The position numbers were made by a program, and so were the translations under genes. The notes under the pieces were generated by a model, which was not told where the DNA came from, ran no database searches, and saw only the letters and a program-made list of their open reading frames with translations. Source: Halonotius aquaticus (GTDB taxonomy: Archaea; Halobacteriota; Halobacteria; Halobacteriales; Haloferacaceae). From it: DNA of 64,000 nt. How positions within the stretch are numbered: the first letter of the stretch is position 1; the number at the start of each line of letters is the position of its first letter. Positions 16,652 through 25,418 of the stretch are shown here, piece after piece. The DNA is taken from contig NZ_QKNY01000018.1 of the NCBI RefSeq assembly GCF_003605575.1, forward strand, positions 310,001 to 374,000, written 5' to 3'.

Positions 16652-18328
16652 ATGACCGATCAAGGAACGGCAACACCGTCGGACGAACTCAGACAGGTCG
16701 CCAACCGACGGCCACACCTGCGGGAACACCTCCAGAAGTTCAAACAGATTGCCGGGGAGTTCCCGATGTTGGTCGAGGATCCTGAGGATTACGAGACCCG
16801 GCGGCCGAACGTCATCTATCCGGTCGGTGGTGCGGTCTACTGTCACGTCTACGGTGACCTCGGCCAGAAGACGAAATACTACACCATCGAACCGACGCTC
16901 TCGGAGGATGAGACGGTTACCCTCCAGAAGGTCAAGCGAAAGCTGCTGTCGATGAGCGGCCACAAGGAGTCGCCGGACGACGACGCCGGCTACGACGACC
17001 TCATCGAGGAGTTGCTCGATCAGACCACCTACGTCACCGACGGCGACATGTCGTTTTACGACCGGGTCAAACAGCTCTGGAACTTCGGGAAGGTCAAAGT
17101 CGACCAGAACACCTACGACAGCATTCGCTACCGGCTCAACCGCGATATCGTCGGCTTCGGACCGCTGGAGCCGATCATGCGCGATGACCAAAACGAGGAT
17201 ATTCACGTTATTGGCCCCCATGAGACCCACGTCGACCACGCCACCTTCGGGATGTTGCCGACGACGGTCGACTTCGGCACCCCCAATGAGTTCGACAACT
17301 GGCTGAAAAACATGGGCGAGCGGATGGGCGATCCGATCTCGGACTCAAATCCGATCGTCGACTCGACGATGCCCGATGGCTCCCGTATCAACATCATCTA
17401 CTCTGAGGATGTCTCGTTGAAGGGCCCATCGCTGACGATCCGACAGGGCCAGGAGATCCCACTGTCGATGATGCAGATTACCCACTGGGGAACGCTGTCG
17501 CCGATGATGGCGGCATACCTCTGGATCTGCCTCGAAAACGAGCAGACGGTCTTCGTTGTCGGCGAGACCGCATCCGGGAAAACGACGACGCTCAACGCCT
17601 CCTTCTCGTTTATCCCCCGAGATTCGAAGATTTACACCGCGGAGGACACCGCCGAGGTCATCCCACCCCACGACACCTGGCAGCAACTGCTGACCCGTGA
17701 GGGGATGGGCGACGAGGACGCCGAGGTCGACATGTTCGACCTTGTGGCGGCCGCCCTGCGCTCGCGGCCGGACTACATCATCGTCGGCGAGGTTCGTGGG
17801 GCCGAGGGGCGGATGGCCTTCCAGGCCGCCCAGACCGGCCACCCGGTCATGCTGACGTTCCACGCCTCCGATATCGTCACCATGATCCAGCGGTTTACCT
17901 CCGAGCCGATCAACGTCCCTGAGACGTTCATGGGGATCGCCGACGTCGCGCTGTTCCAAAACCGTGTCAAACAGGGCGATGACGTGCTGCGCCGTGTCAC
18001 AAGTGTCCAAGAGATCGAGGGGTACTCCTCGGAGATGGGCGGCGTCGTGACCCGGCAGGTCTTCGAGTGGGATCCCGTCGAGGACGAACACACGTTCAAG
18101 GGGATGAACAACTCCTACGTCTTGGAGGAACAGATCGCCCCCCTGCTTGGCTACGCCGACACCCGACAGATCTACGAGACACTGAATCACCGCGCGGAGG
18201 TTGTCGAACGGATGATCCAGGAGGGGATTCTCGGCTACCACGAGGTCAACGACGCCATCGAATCCTTCCAGCGAGACGGCGTCGAAGGGCTCCCGTTCAC
18301 GATGAGTACGGCGCCGGACATCAAGTAG
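16652..18328 (+). CDS. arlI: Archaellum motor ATPase ArlI
   Basis: A type II/IV secretion ATPase of 558 residues that powers filament assembly and rotation. The N-terminal domain (about 1-230) mediates the crown and the C-terminal RecA fold holds Walker A GETASGKT (304-311), the Asp box EDTAEV, Walker B YIIVGEVRG (about 373-381) and the His box LTFHASD. Highly conserved in haloarchaea, with arlH directly upstream and arlJ starting 7 nt downstream. Confidence 0.97.
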   Translation: MTDQGTATPSDELRQVANRRPHLREHLQKFKQIAGEFPMLVEDPEDYETRRPNVIYPVGGAVYCHVYGDLGQKTKYYTIEPTLSEDETVTLQKVKRKLLSMSGHKESPDDDAGYDDLIEELLDQTTYVTDGDMSFYDRVKQLWNFGKVKVDQNTYDSIRYRLNRDIVGFGPLEPIMRDDQNEDIHVIGPHETHVDHATFGMLPTTVDFGTPNEFDNWLKNMGERMGDPISDSNPIVDSTMPDGSRINIIYSEDVSLKGPSLTIRQGQEIPLSMMQITHWGTLSPMMAAYLWICLENEQTVFVVGETASGKTTTLNASFSFIPRDSKIYTAEDTAEVIPPHDTWQQLLTREGMGDEDAEVDMFDLVAAALRSRPDYIIVGEVRGAEGRMAFQAAQTGHPVMLTFHASDIVTMIQRFTSEPINVPETFMGIADVALFQNRVKQGDDVLRRVTSVQEIEGYSSEMGGVVTRQVFEWDPVEDEHTFKGMNNSYVLEEQIAPLLGYADTRQIYETLNHRAEVVERMIQEGILGYHEVNDAIESFQRDGVEGLPFTMSTAPDIK

Positions 18329-18335
18329 GTGGCTT

Positions 18336-20081
18336 ATGGCGACACAGGAGGGCTCCGGCGACCGGCTGAACTCGCTGTTGGCGTTTGTCTCCGACGTATT
18401 AGCCTCCTACAGTCGGCTGGATATGTCGCGGCGGCGGTATATGGTGCTCATCTTTCTGCCGACATTCAGCGTGTTTCTGTTGTCGATCGCGGCGGCGATT
18501 GTCCTTGAGATCCCGGTGACCGCGAAGATCCCGATCCCACTGCTCGGGTTGTTGGTGTGGGTGACTGGGCTGTTGTATCCGAAGCTCTACATCACTCAGA
18601 AGCGAACCGAGATCGAGGATAAGTTTCATCTGGCGATGACACATCTGACGGTGCTGTCAACCACAAACATCGACCGTGTCGAGGTGTTTCGTCGGCTGGC
18701 AGCCGAAGACGAGTACGGTGCGCTGGCCGACGAGTTAGGTCAGATTGTCGGGCTTGTCGACACCTGGAATCAGAGTATCGACGACGCCTGTCGCCGGCGA
18801 GCCAAGGAGGTCCCAAGCGAGGTGATGTCGGATCTCTATGAGCGACTGGCGTTTACCCTTGAGGCCGGCGAGGAGCTCAAGGAGTTCATGCTCGACGAGC
18901 AGGATTTCATCATCGAGAACTACGAGACAATCTACGAGGGCCAACTGGCCAACCTCGAAGTGATGGAGGATCTCTACATCTCGATGATCCTCTCGATGAC
19001 CTTCGGGCTCGTCTTCGCCATCGTCCTCCCGATCCTGACGGGCGTCAACCCGACAGTGACCGTCTCGGCAGTCATCGGGTTGTTCTTCCTCGTCCAGGTG
19101 GCGTTCTTCTTCGTCATCCGGAACATCGCGCCCTACGATCCGGTGTGGTACTTTCCGGAGCCGCGATTTATCGAGGACAAAGAGCTGTGGGCAGCGATCT
19201 TTATCGGCAGCCTCGGCTCGTTGTCGATCATCTTCTTCATGGGGCTTGGCTTTCTCGGCATCGGCCCCGGGATCGACGGCGTGCTCTTTTTCCTTGATAC
19301 CGTCCCGCTGCCGCTGTATGTCTCGATCCCGGTGACGCCGCTGTTGATTACCGGGATTGTCATGCGCATGGAAGAAGAGCGGATCAAGGAACGCGACGAG
19401 CAGTATCCGAACTTTATTCGGTCGTTGGGGACAGCCGAAACCGCCCAGCAGGCGACGACCGTCGAGGTGTTGAAAACGCTCCGCGAGAAGGACTTCGGTG
19501 GGCTCACCCCGGTCATCAACCGCCTCTACCGGCGACTCAGCATGCGGCTCAGCCCGGAGAACGCGTGGGGCGATTTCTCACTGGAGGCCAAATCGTATCT
19601 GATCCAGAAGTACAGCGAGATGTATCTCGTGGGGCGTCAGATGGGTGGGACGCCACAGGTGCTGGGCGAGCTCATCAGCCAGAACATGAACACGATCAAT
19701 CAACTCCGCGAGCAGCGTCGCCAAGAGACGGTGACACTGATCGGGCTACTGTACGGGATCTCGGCGGCGGCCGTCTTCGCCTTCTTCATCGGCCTTGAGG
19801 TCGCCAACATCCTCGGGGAGTTCTCCGGGGCGTTGACGCTGGATCAAGCGGAGTTCGGCCAACTCATCTACACCCAGGCGTACAACGTCCCCGTCATCGA
19901 GTATCTGCTGTTGTTGGTCGTGCTGTTCAACGCTGCGCTGTCGTCGCTAATGATCCGGACGATCGACGGCGGCAACAAGGCAACCGCCTACGTTCACTTC
20001 GTGTTGTTGACGTGGCTCGGCGCGGGCGTGGCGATCTTCACCCGGCAGGTCGTCAGCAGCCTCCTGCAGATCCAACTCTGA
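18336..20081 (+). CDS. arlJ: Archaellum membrane platform protein ArlJ
   Basis: The only multi-span membrane protein of the motor, with 581 residues. Two T2SS-F-like cytoplasmic domains (about 85-215 and 345-455) lie between membrane groups: an early pair (FLPTFSVFLLSIAAAIVL and IPLLGLLVWVTGLL), a central group of several segments, and a C-terminal trio. ArlJ anchors ArlI and conducts archaellins out of the membrane. It is the last gene of the arl operon; hisA has its own promoter 50 nt downstream. Confidence 0.95.
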   Translation: MATQEGSGDRLNSLLAFVSDVLASYSRLDMSRRRYMVLIFLPTFSVFLLSIAAAIVLEIPVTAKIPIPLLGLLVWVTGLLYPKLYITQKRTEIEDKFHLAMTHLTVLSTTNIDRVEVFRRLAAEDEYGALADELGQIVGLVDTWNQSIDDACRRRAKEVPSEVMSDLYERLAFTLEAGEELKEFMLDEQDFIIENYETIYEGQLANLEVMEDLYISMILSMTFGLVFAIVLPILTGVNPTVTVSAVIGLFFLVQVAFFFVIRNIAPYDPVWYFPEPRFIEDKELWAAIFIGSLGSLSIIFFMGLGFLGIGPGIDGVLFFLDTVPLPLYVSIPVTPLLITGIVMRMEEERIKERDEQYPNFIRSLGTAETAQQATTVEVLKTLREKDFGGLTPVINRLYRRLSMRLSPENAWGDFSLEAKSYLIQKYSEMYLVGRQMGGTPQVLGELISQNMNTINQLREQRRQETVTLIGLLYGISAAAVFAFFIGLEVANILGEFSGALTLDQAEFGQLIYTQAYNVPVIEYLLLLVVLFNAALSSLMIRTIDGGNKATAYVHFVLLTWLGAGVAIFTRQVVSSLLQIQL

Positions 20082-20101
20082 GCCGACGCGCCGACCGACG
20101 C

Positions 20102-20108
20102 GTTTTAT
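20102..20108 (+). promoter_or_regulatory. TATA-like box of hisA
   Basis: The stretch gttttatc lies 25-30 nt before the hisA ATG, which predicts a leaderless mRNA separate from the arl operon. Confidence 0.5.
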
Positions 20109-20132
20109 CAGTCAGCCGTCGAAGCCGAGGGT

Positions 20133-20870
20133 ATGTCCGAGCCGTTTCCCGACTTTGAGGTGATCCCGGCGGTCGATGTACAGGACGGCGAGGTTGTCCA
20201 ACTCGTCGCCGGCGAGCGTGGTACCGAAACGCGGTACGGCGATCCCGTCGACGCCGCCGAGGGATGGGTCGAGCGCGGCGCATCAACGCTGCATCTCGTC
20301 GATCTCGATGGTGCCTTCGAGGGCGAACGCGTCAACGCCGACGCCTTCGAATCGATTATCGAGACCGCCTCGGTCGATCTCCAGATCGGTGGTGGGATTC
20401 GCACCGTCGACGATGCCGTTGAGCTGCTCGATCTTGGCGTCGACCGCGTCATTCTGGGCACCGCCGCGGTCGAAACCCCCGAGATCGTCGCCGACATTTC
20501 GGATCACGAGCCAGGCTCGGTGATGGTCAGTCTCGACGCCAAAGGCGGCGAGGTTGTCGTCTCGGGGTGGACGGAGAGCACCGGCCTCGATCCGGCCGCG
20601 GCGGCCGGTCGGTACGAAGAGTTGGGCGCGGGCGCGATCTTGCTCACGGATGTCGACGTTGAGGGGCAACTCGCCGGCGTCAACACCGATCTCGTCGAGG
20701 GAGTCTGTGATGCTGTCGAGATCCCCGTCGTCGCCAGCGGTGGGGTGGCGACCATCGAGGATATCCGCGCACTCCGCGAGGCGGGTGCAGCCGCGGTCGT
20801 CGTCGGCACCGCACTCTACGAGGGCGAGTTCACACTCCAAGATGCGATGGCGGCAGTCGACCCTGACTGA
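20133..20870 (+). CDS. hisA: Phosphoribosyl-formimino-AICAR ribotide isomerase
   Basis: HisA is a TIM-barrel isomerase converting ProFAR to PRFAR in histidine synthesis. Its 245 residues have the usual N terminus FEVIPAVDVQDGEVVQLV with the catalytic aspartate in AVDVQDG, the phosphate-binding IGGGIRTVDD (about 87-96) and the second half with ASGGVATIEDI. The gene is followed by hisB in the same direction, so the two probably share a transcript. Confidence 0.95.
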   Translation: MSEPFPDFEVIPAVDVQDGEVVQLVAGERGTETRYGDPVDAAEGWVERGASTLHLVDLDGAFEGERVNADAFESIIETASVDLQIGGGIRTVDDAVELLDLGVDRVILGTAAVETPEIVADISDHEPGSVMVSLDAKGGEVVVSGWTESTGLDPAAAAGRYEELGAGAILLTDVDVEGQLAGVNTDLVEGVCDAVEIPVVASGGVATIEDIRALREAGAAAVVVGTALYEGEFTLQDAMAAVDPD

Positions 20871-20921
20871 CGGGCGTCGCCGAGGGAAACCACCATAGGC
20901 CCCCACGCTCTGAACACACCT

Positions 20922-21533
20922 ATGAGCGATTCCTCAGCGAGCGACGCGGGCTCCCGCGCGGCGGCCGTCAGCCGCGAAACCGGCGAGACAACGATCGATC
21001 TCACCCTCGATCTCGACGGCGACGGCGACAGCGAAGTCGACACCGGGATCGGGTTTTTCGATCACATGCTGACCGCGCTGGCGACTCACGGCCTCATCGA
21101 TCTCACGGTGCAGTGTGACGGCGACCTCGCGGTCGACGACCACCACACCGTCGAAGACGTGGCGATCACCCTCGGAGAGGCGCTCGACGAAGCCCTCGGC
21201 GACAAACGCGGGATCGTTCGGTACGCCGACCGTCGGGTGCCGCTCGACGAAGCCCTCGCCTCGGTCGTTGTCGACATCAGCGGGCGGCCGTACTTCGTCT
21301 TCGACGGCGAGTTCTCCCAGACCGATATCGGCGACTTTACCAGCGACATGGCGCGGCACTTCGTCGAGTCGGTGGCGATGAACGCCGGGCTGACCGTCCA
21401 CGCGAGCGTCGACGGCGACAACGCCCACCACGAGGTCGAAGCCCTGTTCAAAGCCTTCGCGCGCGCACTCGACGACGCGACCCGGATCGACGACCGCCGG
21501 ACGGACACGCCGAGTACGAAGGGCCAACTATAG
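20922..21533 (+). CDS. hisB: Imidazoleglycerol-phosphate dehydratase
   Basis: The dehydratase makes imidazole acetol phosphate in histidine synthesis, using manganese ions held by histidine clusters. The signatures GFFDHMLT (about 44-51), DDHHTVED (about 69-76) and AHHEVEAL (about 167-174) are intact. At 203 residues it is a stand-alone enzyme, not the bifunctional enterobacterial HisB. It follows hisA and is 9 nt ahead of a small ACT-domain regulator. Confidence 0.96.
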   Translation: MSDSSASDAGSRAAAVSRETGETTIDLTLDLDGDGDSEVDTGIGFFDHMLTALATHGLIDLTVQCDGDLAVDDHHTVEDVAITLGEALDEALGDKRGIVRYADRRVPLDEALASVVVDISGRPYFVFDGEFSQTDIGDFTSDMARHFVESVAMNAGLTVHASVDGDNAHHEVEALFKAFARALDDATRIDDRRTDTPSTKGQL

Positions 21534-21542
21534 GGGTAAGCC

Positions 21543-22043
21543 ATGTTCGATGAGATAATGGAAAAGTTCGAGGGCAGCCCGAGCCAGCAGGCGGTGATCC
21601 GGCTGCTCCTCGAACGTGGGTTTTCGGTCAACGAGGAGGGTCGGGTCGTCTCCGGCGGTATCGAGATCCCCTTTACCGGGATCGCCCGCGAGATCGATGT
21701 CGACCGCCGGGTCGTCGATTCGACGACCGACGCGATCCGCGACGATCCCGAACTCCAGCGCATCTTCGCAAACATCGGCGCGATCCCAAGCTTGCGGGAT
21801 CTCGCGCCCGTCTTGGATCTGACCGTGTTGACGGTCGAAGTCGCCGCCGCCGACGAGTCCGGCATCGTCGCCGCGGTCACCGACCGGATCGCCGCGGCCG
21901 ACATCTCGATCCGGCAGGTCATCAGCGAGGATCCGGAGTTCACCGACGAGCCAAAGCTCTACATCATCACCGACGAGTCGATTCCCGGCGACGTGCTGGT
22001 GACGATCCGCGACCTCCCGTTCGTCCGGCGGGTCGAGTTCTGA
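21543..22043 (+). CDS. HTH and ACT-domain regulator of amino-acid metabolism
   Basis: A 166-residue protein with an N-terminal helix-turn-helix-like part (AVIRLLLERGFSV, IPFTGIAREIDVDRRVV, about 20-66) and a C-terminal ACT domain (about 97-166, LTVLTVEVAAADESGIVAAV), which usually binds an amino acid. It is coupled with hisB (9 nt) and precedes a membrane protein by 1 nt. A control function over histidine or other amino-acid genes is inferred from the domains and neighbours. Confidence 0.82.
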   Translation: MFDEIMEKFEGSPSQQAVIRLLLERGFSVNEEGRVVSGGIEIPFTGIAREIDVDRRVVDSTTDAIRDDPELQRIFANIGAIPSLRDLAPVLDLTVLTVEVAAADESGIVAAVTDRIAAADISIRQVISEDPEFTDEPKLYIITDESIPGDVLVTIRDLPFVRRVEF

Positions 22044-22044
22044 G

Positions 22045-22521
22045 ATGGAACGCGTCGAGCGAGCCGTCCGGATCGTCGCGGTACAGGCCGCGTTGCTGAC
22101 GGCCGCGCTGCATCTGCTGTGGGCGATCCCGCGGCTGTCGCCTGCGATGCTCGCCGAGTCGGTCACCGACAGCCGACCGTTTCTTTTTGTGCCCGCTGCC
22201 GTCCTCCTGATCACGGTTGCAGTCGCCGTCTTTCGCGGCTATCGCTACCGGCGACTCAGCTCACTCGGTGGCGGTACCCTCGCCGCGCTGCTCATCGGCT
22301 ATCCAATGTACCACGGCGGGGACGCAGCCGACGCGTTGGCGACCGAGCCGCTGGCGGTGGTGGCGGTTGCGGTCGAAGCCATCGGCGTCGTTGCCTTCGC
22401 CGGGCTCTACTACGTCCACCATCCTGATCGACTGGGATTGGCGGCGGCTGACGCCGCTGACACCAATGGCGACAGCGAGGGCGACGACGCTGTCGATACC
22501 GACGCCGGCAACGACAACTGA
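22045..22521 (+). CDS. Small membrane protein, unknown function
   Basis: 158 residues with about four hydrophobic segments: AVQAALLTAALHLLWAIP, FVPAAVLLITVAVAVF, GGTLAALLIGYPMY and AVEAIGVVAFAGLYYVH. The last 25 residues are an acidic cytoplasmic or outer tail. It begins one base after the ACT regulator stop, so it is cotranscribed. I recognise no family and assign no function. Confidence 0.72.
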   Translation: MERVERAVRIVAVQAALLTAALHLLWAIPRLSPAMLAESVTDSRPFLFVPAAVLLITVAVAVFRGYRYRRLSSLGGGTLAALLIGYPMYHGGDAADALATEPLAVVAVAVEAIGVVAFAGLYYVHHPDRLGLAAADAADTNGDSEGDDAVDTDAGNDN

Positions 22522-22560
22522 CCAGTATCGCTTAAGCCGTCCGCCGGCCAACCAGTTCGT

Positions 22561-23193
22561 GTGTCTGAGTCCTTTCGGACAGTCGCCGAGCGCGCGGAGG
22601 CCAGCTTCGAGGTCAACGGCTCGGAGTTCATCGGCTACGTCGCGCCTGTCGAGACCGTTGAGGCTGCCGAGTCGGTCATCGAGGAGGTCGAAGCCGACCA
22701 CCCGGAGGCGACACACGTCGTGCCCGCCTATCGTGTGCCGGCTGGGACTGCTTCGGCCGGCCAGCCGGGATCGGTGATGCTGCGGGAGTGGGCCAGCGAC
22801 GACGGCGAGCCCAGCGGCTCTGCTGGCGACCCCGCACTCAACGTCCTCGTCCAACAAGAGATCCGCAATGTCGTCGCCGCGGTCGTCCGATACTACGGTG
22901 GGACGAACCTCGGCGTCGGCGGGTTGGCGCGAGCGTATTCGCGGGGGGTCAAGGAAGCCGTTGCGGCGGCTGGGATCGTCGAAGATGTTCCACACGAGCG
23001 GTTCGAAGCGACCGTTGAGTACGACGATTCGGGAACAGTGCGCGGGATTCTGGAATCCGAGAGCGTCGAGTTCGATGCCAGCTACGAAGAAGCGGCCGCG
23101 TTCGCCGTTCGGGTGCCGGTCGCAGAGGCCAGCGACCTGCGGGAACGACTGCGAGACGCGACGAGTGGACGAGTCAGTATCGACGACTCCTGA
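22561..23193 (+). CDS. YigZ/IMPACT-family protein
   Basis: 210 residues of the IMPACT family (UPF0029 N-terminal domain): the region FRTVAERAEASFEVNGSEFI at the start, and the core motifs ASDDGEPSGSAGDP (about 78-91) and VVRYYGGTNLGVGGLARAY (about 104-122) are near-diagnostic. Bacterial and eukaryotic members affect translation control, and the biochemical role in archaea is unknown. The start is GTG, agreeing with a TATA-like region (gcttaag) about 25 nt upstream. Confidence 0.9.
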   Translation: MSESFRTVAERAEASFEVNGSEFIGYVAPVETVEAAESVIEEVEADHPEATHVVPAYRVPAGTASAGQPGSVMLREWASDDGEPSGSAGDPALNVLVQQEIRNVVAAVVRYYGGTNLGVGGLARAYSRGVKEAVAAAGIVEDVPHERFEATVEYDDSGTVRGILESESVEFDASYEEAAAFAVRVPVAEASDLRERLRDATSGRVSIDDS

Positions 23194-23202
23194 GCAAGCG
23201 GC

Positions 23203-23880
23203 TTACACTGTCCCGAAGGCCCGATCACCGGCGTCGCCCAACCCCGGCACGATGAAGCCGTCGTCGTCGAGTTCGTCGTCGATGGCGACGGTCAACACGT
23301 CGGCTTCGGGGACACTTTCGCTGACCCGCAGGACGCCCTCCGGAGCCGACACCGCTGATAGGGCAATCAGCTCCTCGAACCCATCAGCGGCGTCGATCAC
23401 GTGATCAAGAACAGCACACATCGTCGATCCCGTCGCCAGCATCGGGTCGGCGACGATGACCGTGTCGTCGGCTGTAATCTCGGGGAGTTTGACGTAGTCG
23501 ACCGTAATCGGGAACTCCCCGTCGTCGTTCATCCCCGCCGCCTCATCGCGGCTGGCAGAGATCACGCCCTGTCTAGCCTGCGGGAACGCCTTCATCAGCC
23601 CCTCGACAAACGGTGTGGCTGCCCGGAGGACGGTGACGATGACAACATCGTCGAGCCCGGTGACACGTTCGCCGGTGGTGTCAGCCAGCGGTGTCTGGAT
23701 CGGAACAAACTCCGTGTCCATCGCGCCATCGATGATCTCATAGCCACAGACCCGCCCAAGTTCGATCAACCCCTCCCGGAAGGCGACCTGCGCGGTGTCG
23801 GCCGACCGCAGCGTCGACAGCGTATCCTTCGCCAAGGCGTGGGTAACCAGATATGCGTCCTCGCGCTGTTCGATTGGCAT
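23203..23880 (-). CDS. upp: Uracil phosphoribosyltransferase
   Basis: This enzyme salvages uracil by coupling it to PRPP. The 225-residue form starting [19 protein letters not shown] is chosen: it is the normal N terminus and a TATA-like TTTTTAC lies 24-30 nt upstream on the minus strand, predicting a leaderless mRNA. The PRPP loop [11 protein letters not shown] occupies 144-154 and the uracil-binding end is [16 protein letters not shown]. It converges with the IMPACT-family gene and diverges from the next gene. Confidence 0.95.
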   Translation of the reverse strand: MPIEQREDAYLVTHALAKDTLSTLRSADTAQVAFREGLIELGRVCGYEIIDGAMDTEFVPIQTPLADTTGERVTGLDDVVIVTVLRAATPFVEGLMKAFPQARQGVISASRDEAAGMNDDGEFPITVDYVKLPEITADDTVIVADPMLATGSTMCAVLDHVIDAADGFEELIALSAVSAPEGVLRVSESVPEADVLTVAIDDELDDDGFIVPGLGDAGDRAFGTV

Positions 23881-23977
23881 ATGTGAGCAGGAGACAGCGA
23901 TGGTAAAAACAGCCCCGATGGCGCGGCGGGCGGTAGCGACGTTTATGTACCGGGACGGCGTTAGTATGGCGTAGCAG

Positions 23978-24685
23978 ATGGAAGAGAGCATCTCGGGGTT
24001 CAAGATCAACGGCGCGTGGGACGATGTGGTCGAACACGGCGAGCGCATCACCCAAGCCCTCCGACAGGAAGATATCGAGGACGCCGCCGATGAGATTCGA
24101 GCAGCCTTCGAGGAGTGGGACGAGTGGCGACCCAAAGCCCACGAACAGCTCAACACAGATGTCAACGAGAAGACAGCCGATCAGGCCAGCGTCGCCGAAG
24201 GAAAGGGCGAAAAAGCCGGGAAGGCCGCCAGCGACGACGTGAAAAAGGCCGGCGAGAAGCTCTCGGAGTCCTACAAACGGATGGAAAACGGCGACGACGA
24301 GGGAGCTGTCGAAAACTGGCAAGACTCCATCGGTTACGTCACCAGAGCAGCCGACTCGGTCGGCCGGAAAGCGATTCGCACCGTCGAAAACACGGTCTAC
24401 CAGAACGTGATGACACAGCTGTCGCCGTACTACTTCGACAACGAACTCGTCAGCGCGAACATCAAACAACAGGGTCGCGGTGACGACGACGAGCAGTTCG
24501 TCTTCGAGGTCAACATCAACGACGACGAGTTGAAAACGGCAGTCTCCGAACGCCTCGGCGAGTACGAGGATACGATCGATCGCTGGCACGTCACAACCGA
24601 GAAAGAAACCGATATCGCCGAGGCCGCTGAAGGGGTCGAAGCCCCGGAGCCCCCGAGCGACGATACCCAATCGACGACAAACTGA
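23978..24685 (+). CDS. Conserved haloarchaeal protein (DUF5828-like), unknown function
   Basis: 235 residues, highly charged and mainly helical. The N terminus [21 protein letters not shown] leads into repeated short helices rich in Asp, Glu, Lys and Ala (about 45-110), a central helical part ([21 protein letters not shown]) and a beta region VFEVNIND. No signal peptide or membrane span is seen. The DUF label is from memory of similar haloarchaeal proteins, and no function can be given. Confidence 0.65.
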   Translation: MEESISGFKINGAWDDVVEHGERITQALRQEDIEDAADEIRAAFEEWDEWRPKAHEQLNTDVNEKTADQASVAEGKGEKAGKAASDDVKKAGEKLSESYKRMENGDDEGAVENWQDSIGYVTRAADSVGRKAIRTVENTVYQNVMTQLSPYYFDNELVSANIKQQGRGDDDEQFVFEVNINDDELKTAVSERLGEYEDTIDRWHVTTEKETDIAEAAEGVEAPEPPSDDTQSTTN

Positions 24686-24716
24686 GCGACGCTCAAGCCA
24701 CTGACCCCACAAACGC

Positions 24717-24968
24717 ATGGACGCGACACGCACCATCGACTCCGGCGAGCTATCGGCCGACGAGATCATCGACGCCCTTCATGACGGCCATCGACTCCAG
24801 GTGAGTGTCGAGCTACTCAACCAACAACACCAGATCACCCTCCGGTATGACGGGGAGACCTACTACTGTGAGACCCCGACCCGGCTGCACAAACACAGCG
24901 ATGAGGCCGCAATGCGAGCGTGCATCGAGGAGCGCGGCTACGCCGCAGCCCCCGAGGAGTCGGCGTAG
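24717..24968 (+). CDS. Small conserved protein, unknown function
   Basis: 83 residues, with a short mixed alpha/beta pattern: SADEIIDALHDGHRLQVSVEL, then ITLRYDGETYYCETPTRL and a final helix AAMRACIEERGY. It is an isolated small gene between a DUF5828-like protein and a regulator, all in the same direction. Compositional bias (acidic, no rare amino acids) supports real coding. Confidence 0.6.
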   Translation: MDATRTIDSGELSADEIIDALHDGHRLQVSVELLNQQHQITLRYDGETYYCETPTRLHKHSDEAAMRACIEERGYAAAPEESA

Positions 24969-24998
24969 TTTTAGGGCCCGGCTGCCGACATCAGTTAT

Positions 24999-25379
24999 AT
25001 GAGCTCCACGCCGACACCCGACGATCTCGCCGAGGACAGCGATCTTGATTTCACCCACCTGTTGTCCTGTGTGTTTGGCATTCGGGATCACGAACGCCGG
25101 ACGTATCTCGCCTTGCATGACCACCCCGGCAGCACCGTCGAGGAGTTGGCGGCTGTCCTCGATCGGGATCGGAGCAATGTCAACCGGTCGCTGTCGACTC
25201 TCCAAGGAAAGGGACTGCTCGAACGGGAGCGACGCCTGCTTGATTCGGGCGGCTACGTTTATCAGTACACCGCCGTCGAGCTTGAGGAGGCCAGAGCGAT
25301 GCTGCATGCGGCCCTCGATGAATGGGTAGAGTCTGTTCACGACGAGATCGACCAGTTTGGAGCCCGCGCCGAGCCATAA
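24999..25379 (+). CDS. Winged-helix regulator, TrmB/MarR-like
   Basis: 126 residues. The core HTH is HPGSTVEELAAVLDRDRSNVNRSLSTLQGKGLLERE (about 43-78, named here by its ends HPGST and LLERE), followed by a wing and a C-terminal dimer helix (EEARAMLHAALDEWVESVHDEI). Similar haloarchaeal regulators act as metabolic repressors or activators. It lies just before thrC in the same direction and may regulate it. A TATA-like tttta is 25-30 nt before the ATG. Confidence 0.8.
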   Translation: MSSTPTPDDLAEDSDLDFTHLLSCVFGIRDHERRTYLALHDHPGSTVEELAAVLDRDRSNVNRSLSTLQGKGLLERERRLLDSGGYVYQYTAVELEEARAMLHAALDEWVESVHDEIDQFGARAEP

Positions 25380-25386
25380 CCGACCG

Positions 25387-25393
25387 GCTTTTT
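25387..25393 (+). promoter_or_regulatory. TATA-like box of thrC
   Basis: The stretch gctttttac stands 26-30 nt before the thrC ATG, predicting leaderless transcription. Confidence 0.5.
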
Positions 25394-25418
25394 ACCGCGC
25401 CGCGACCATACGCACGTA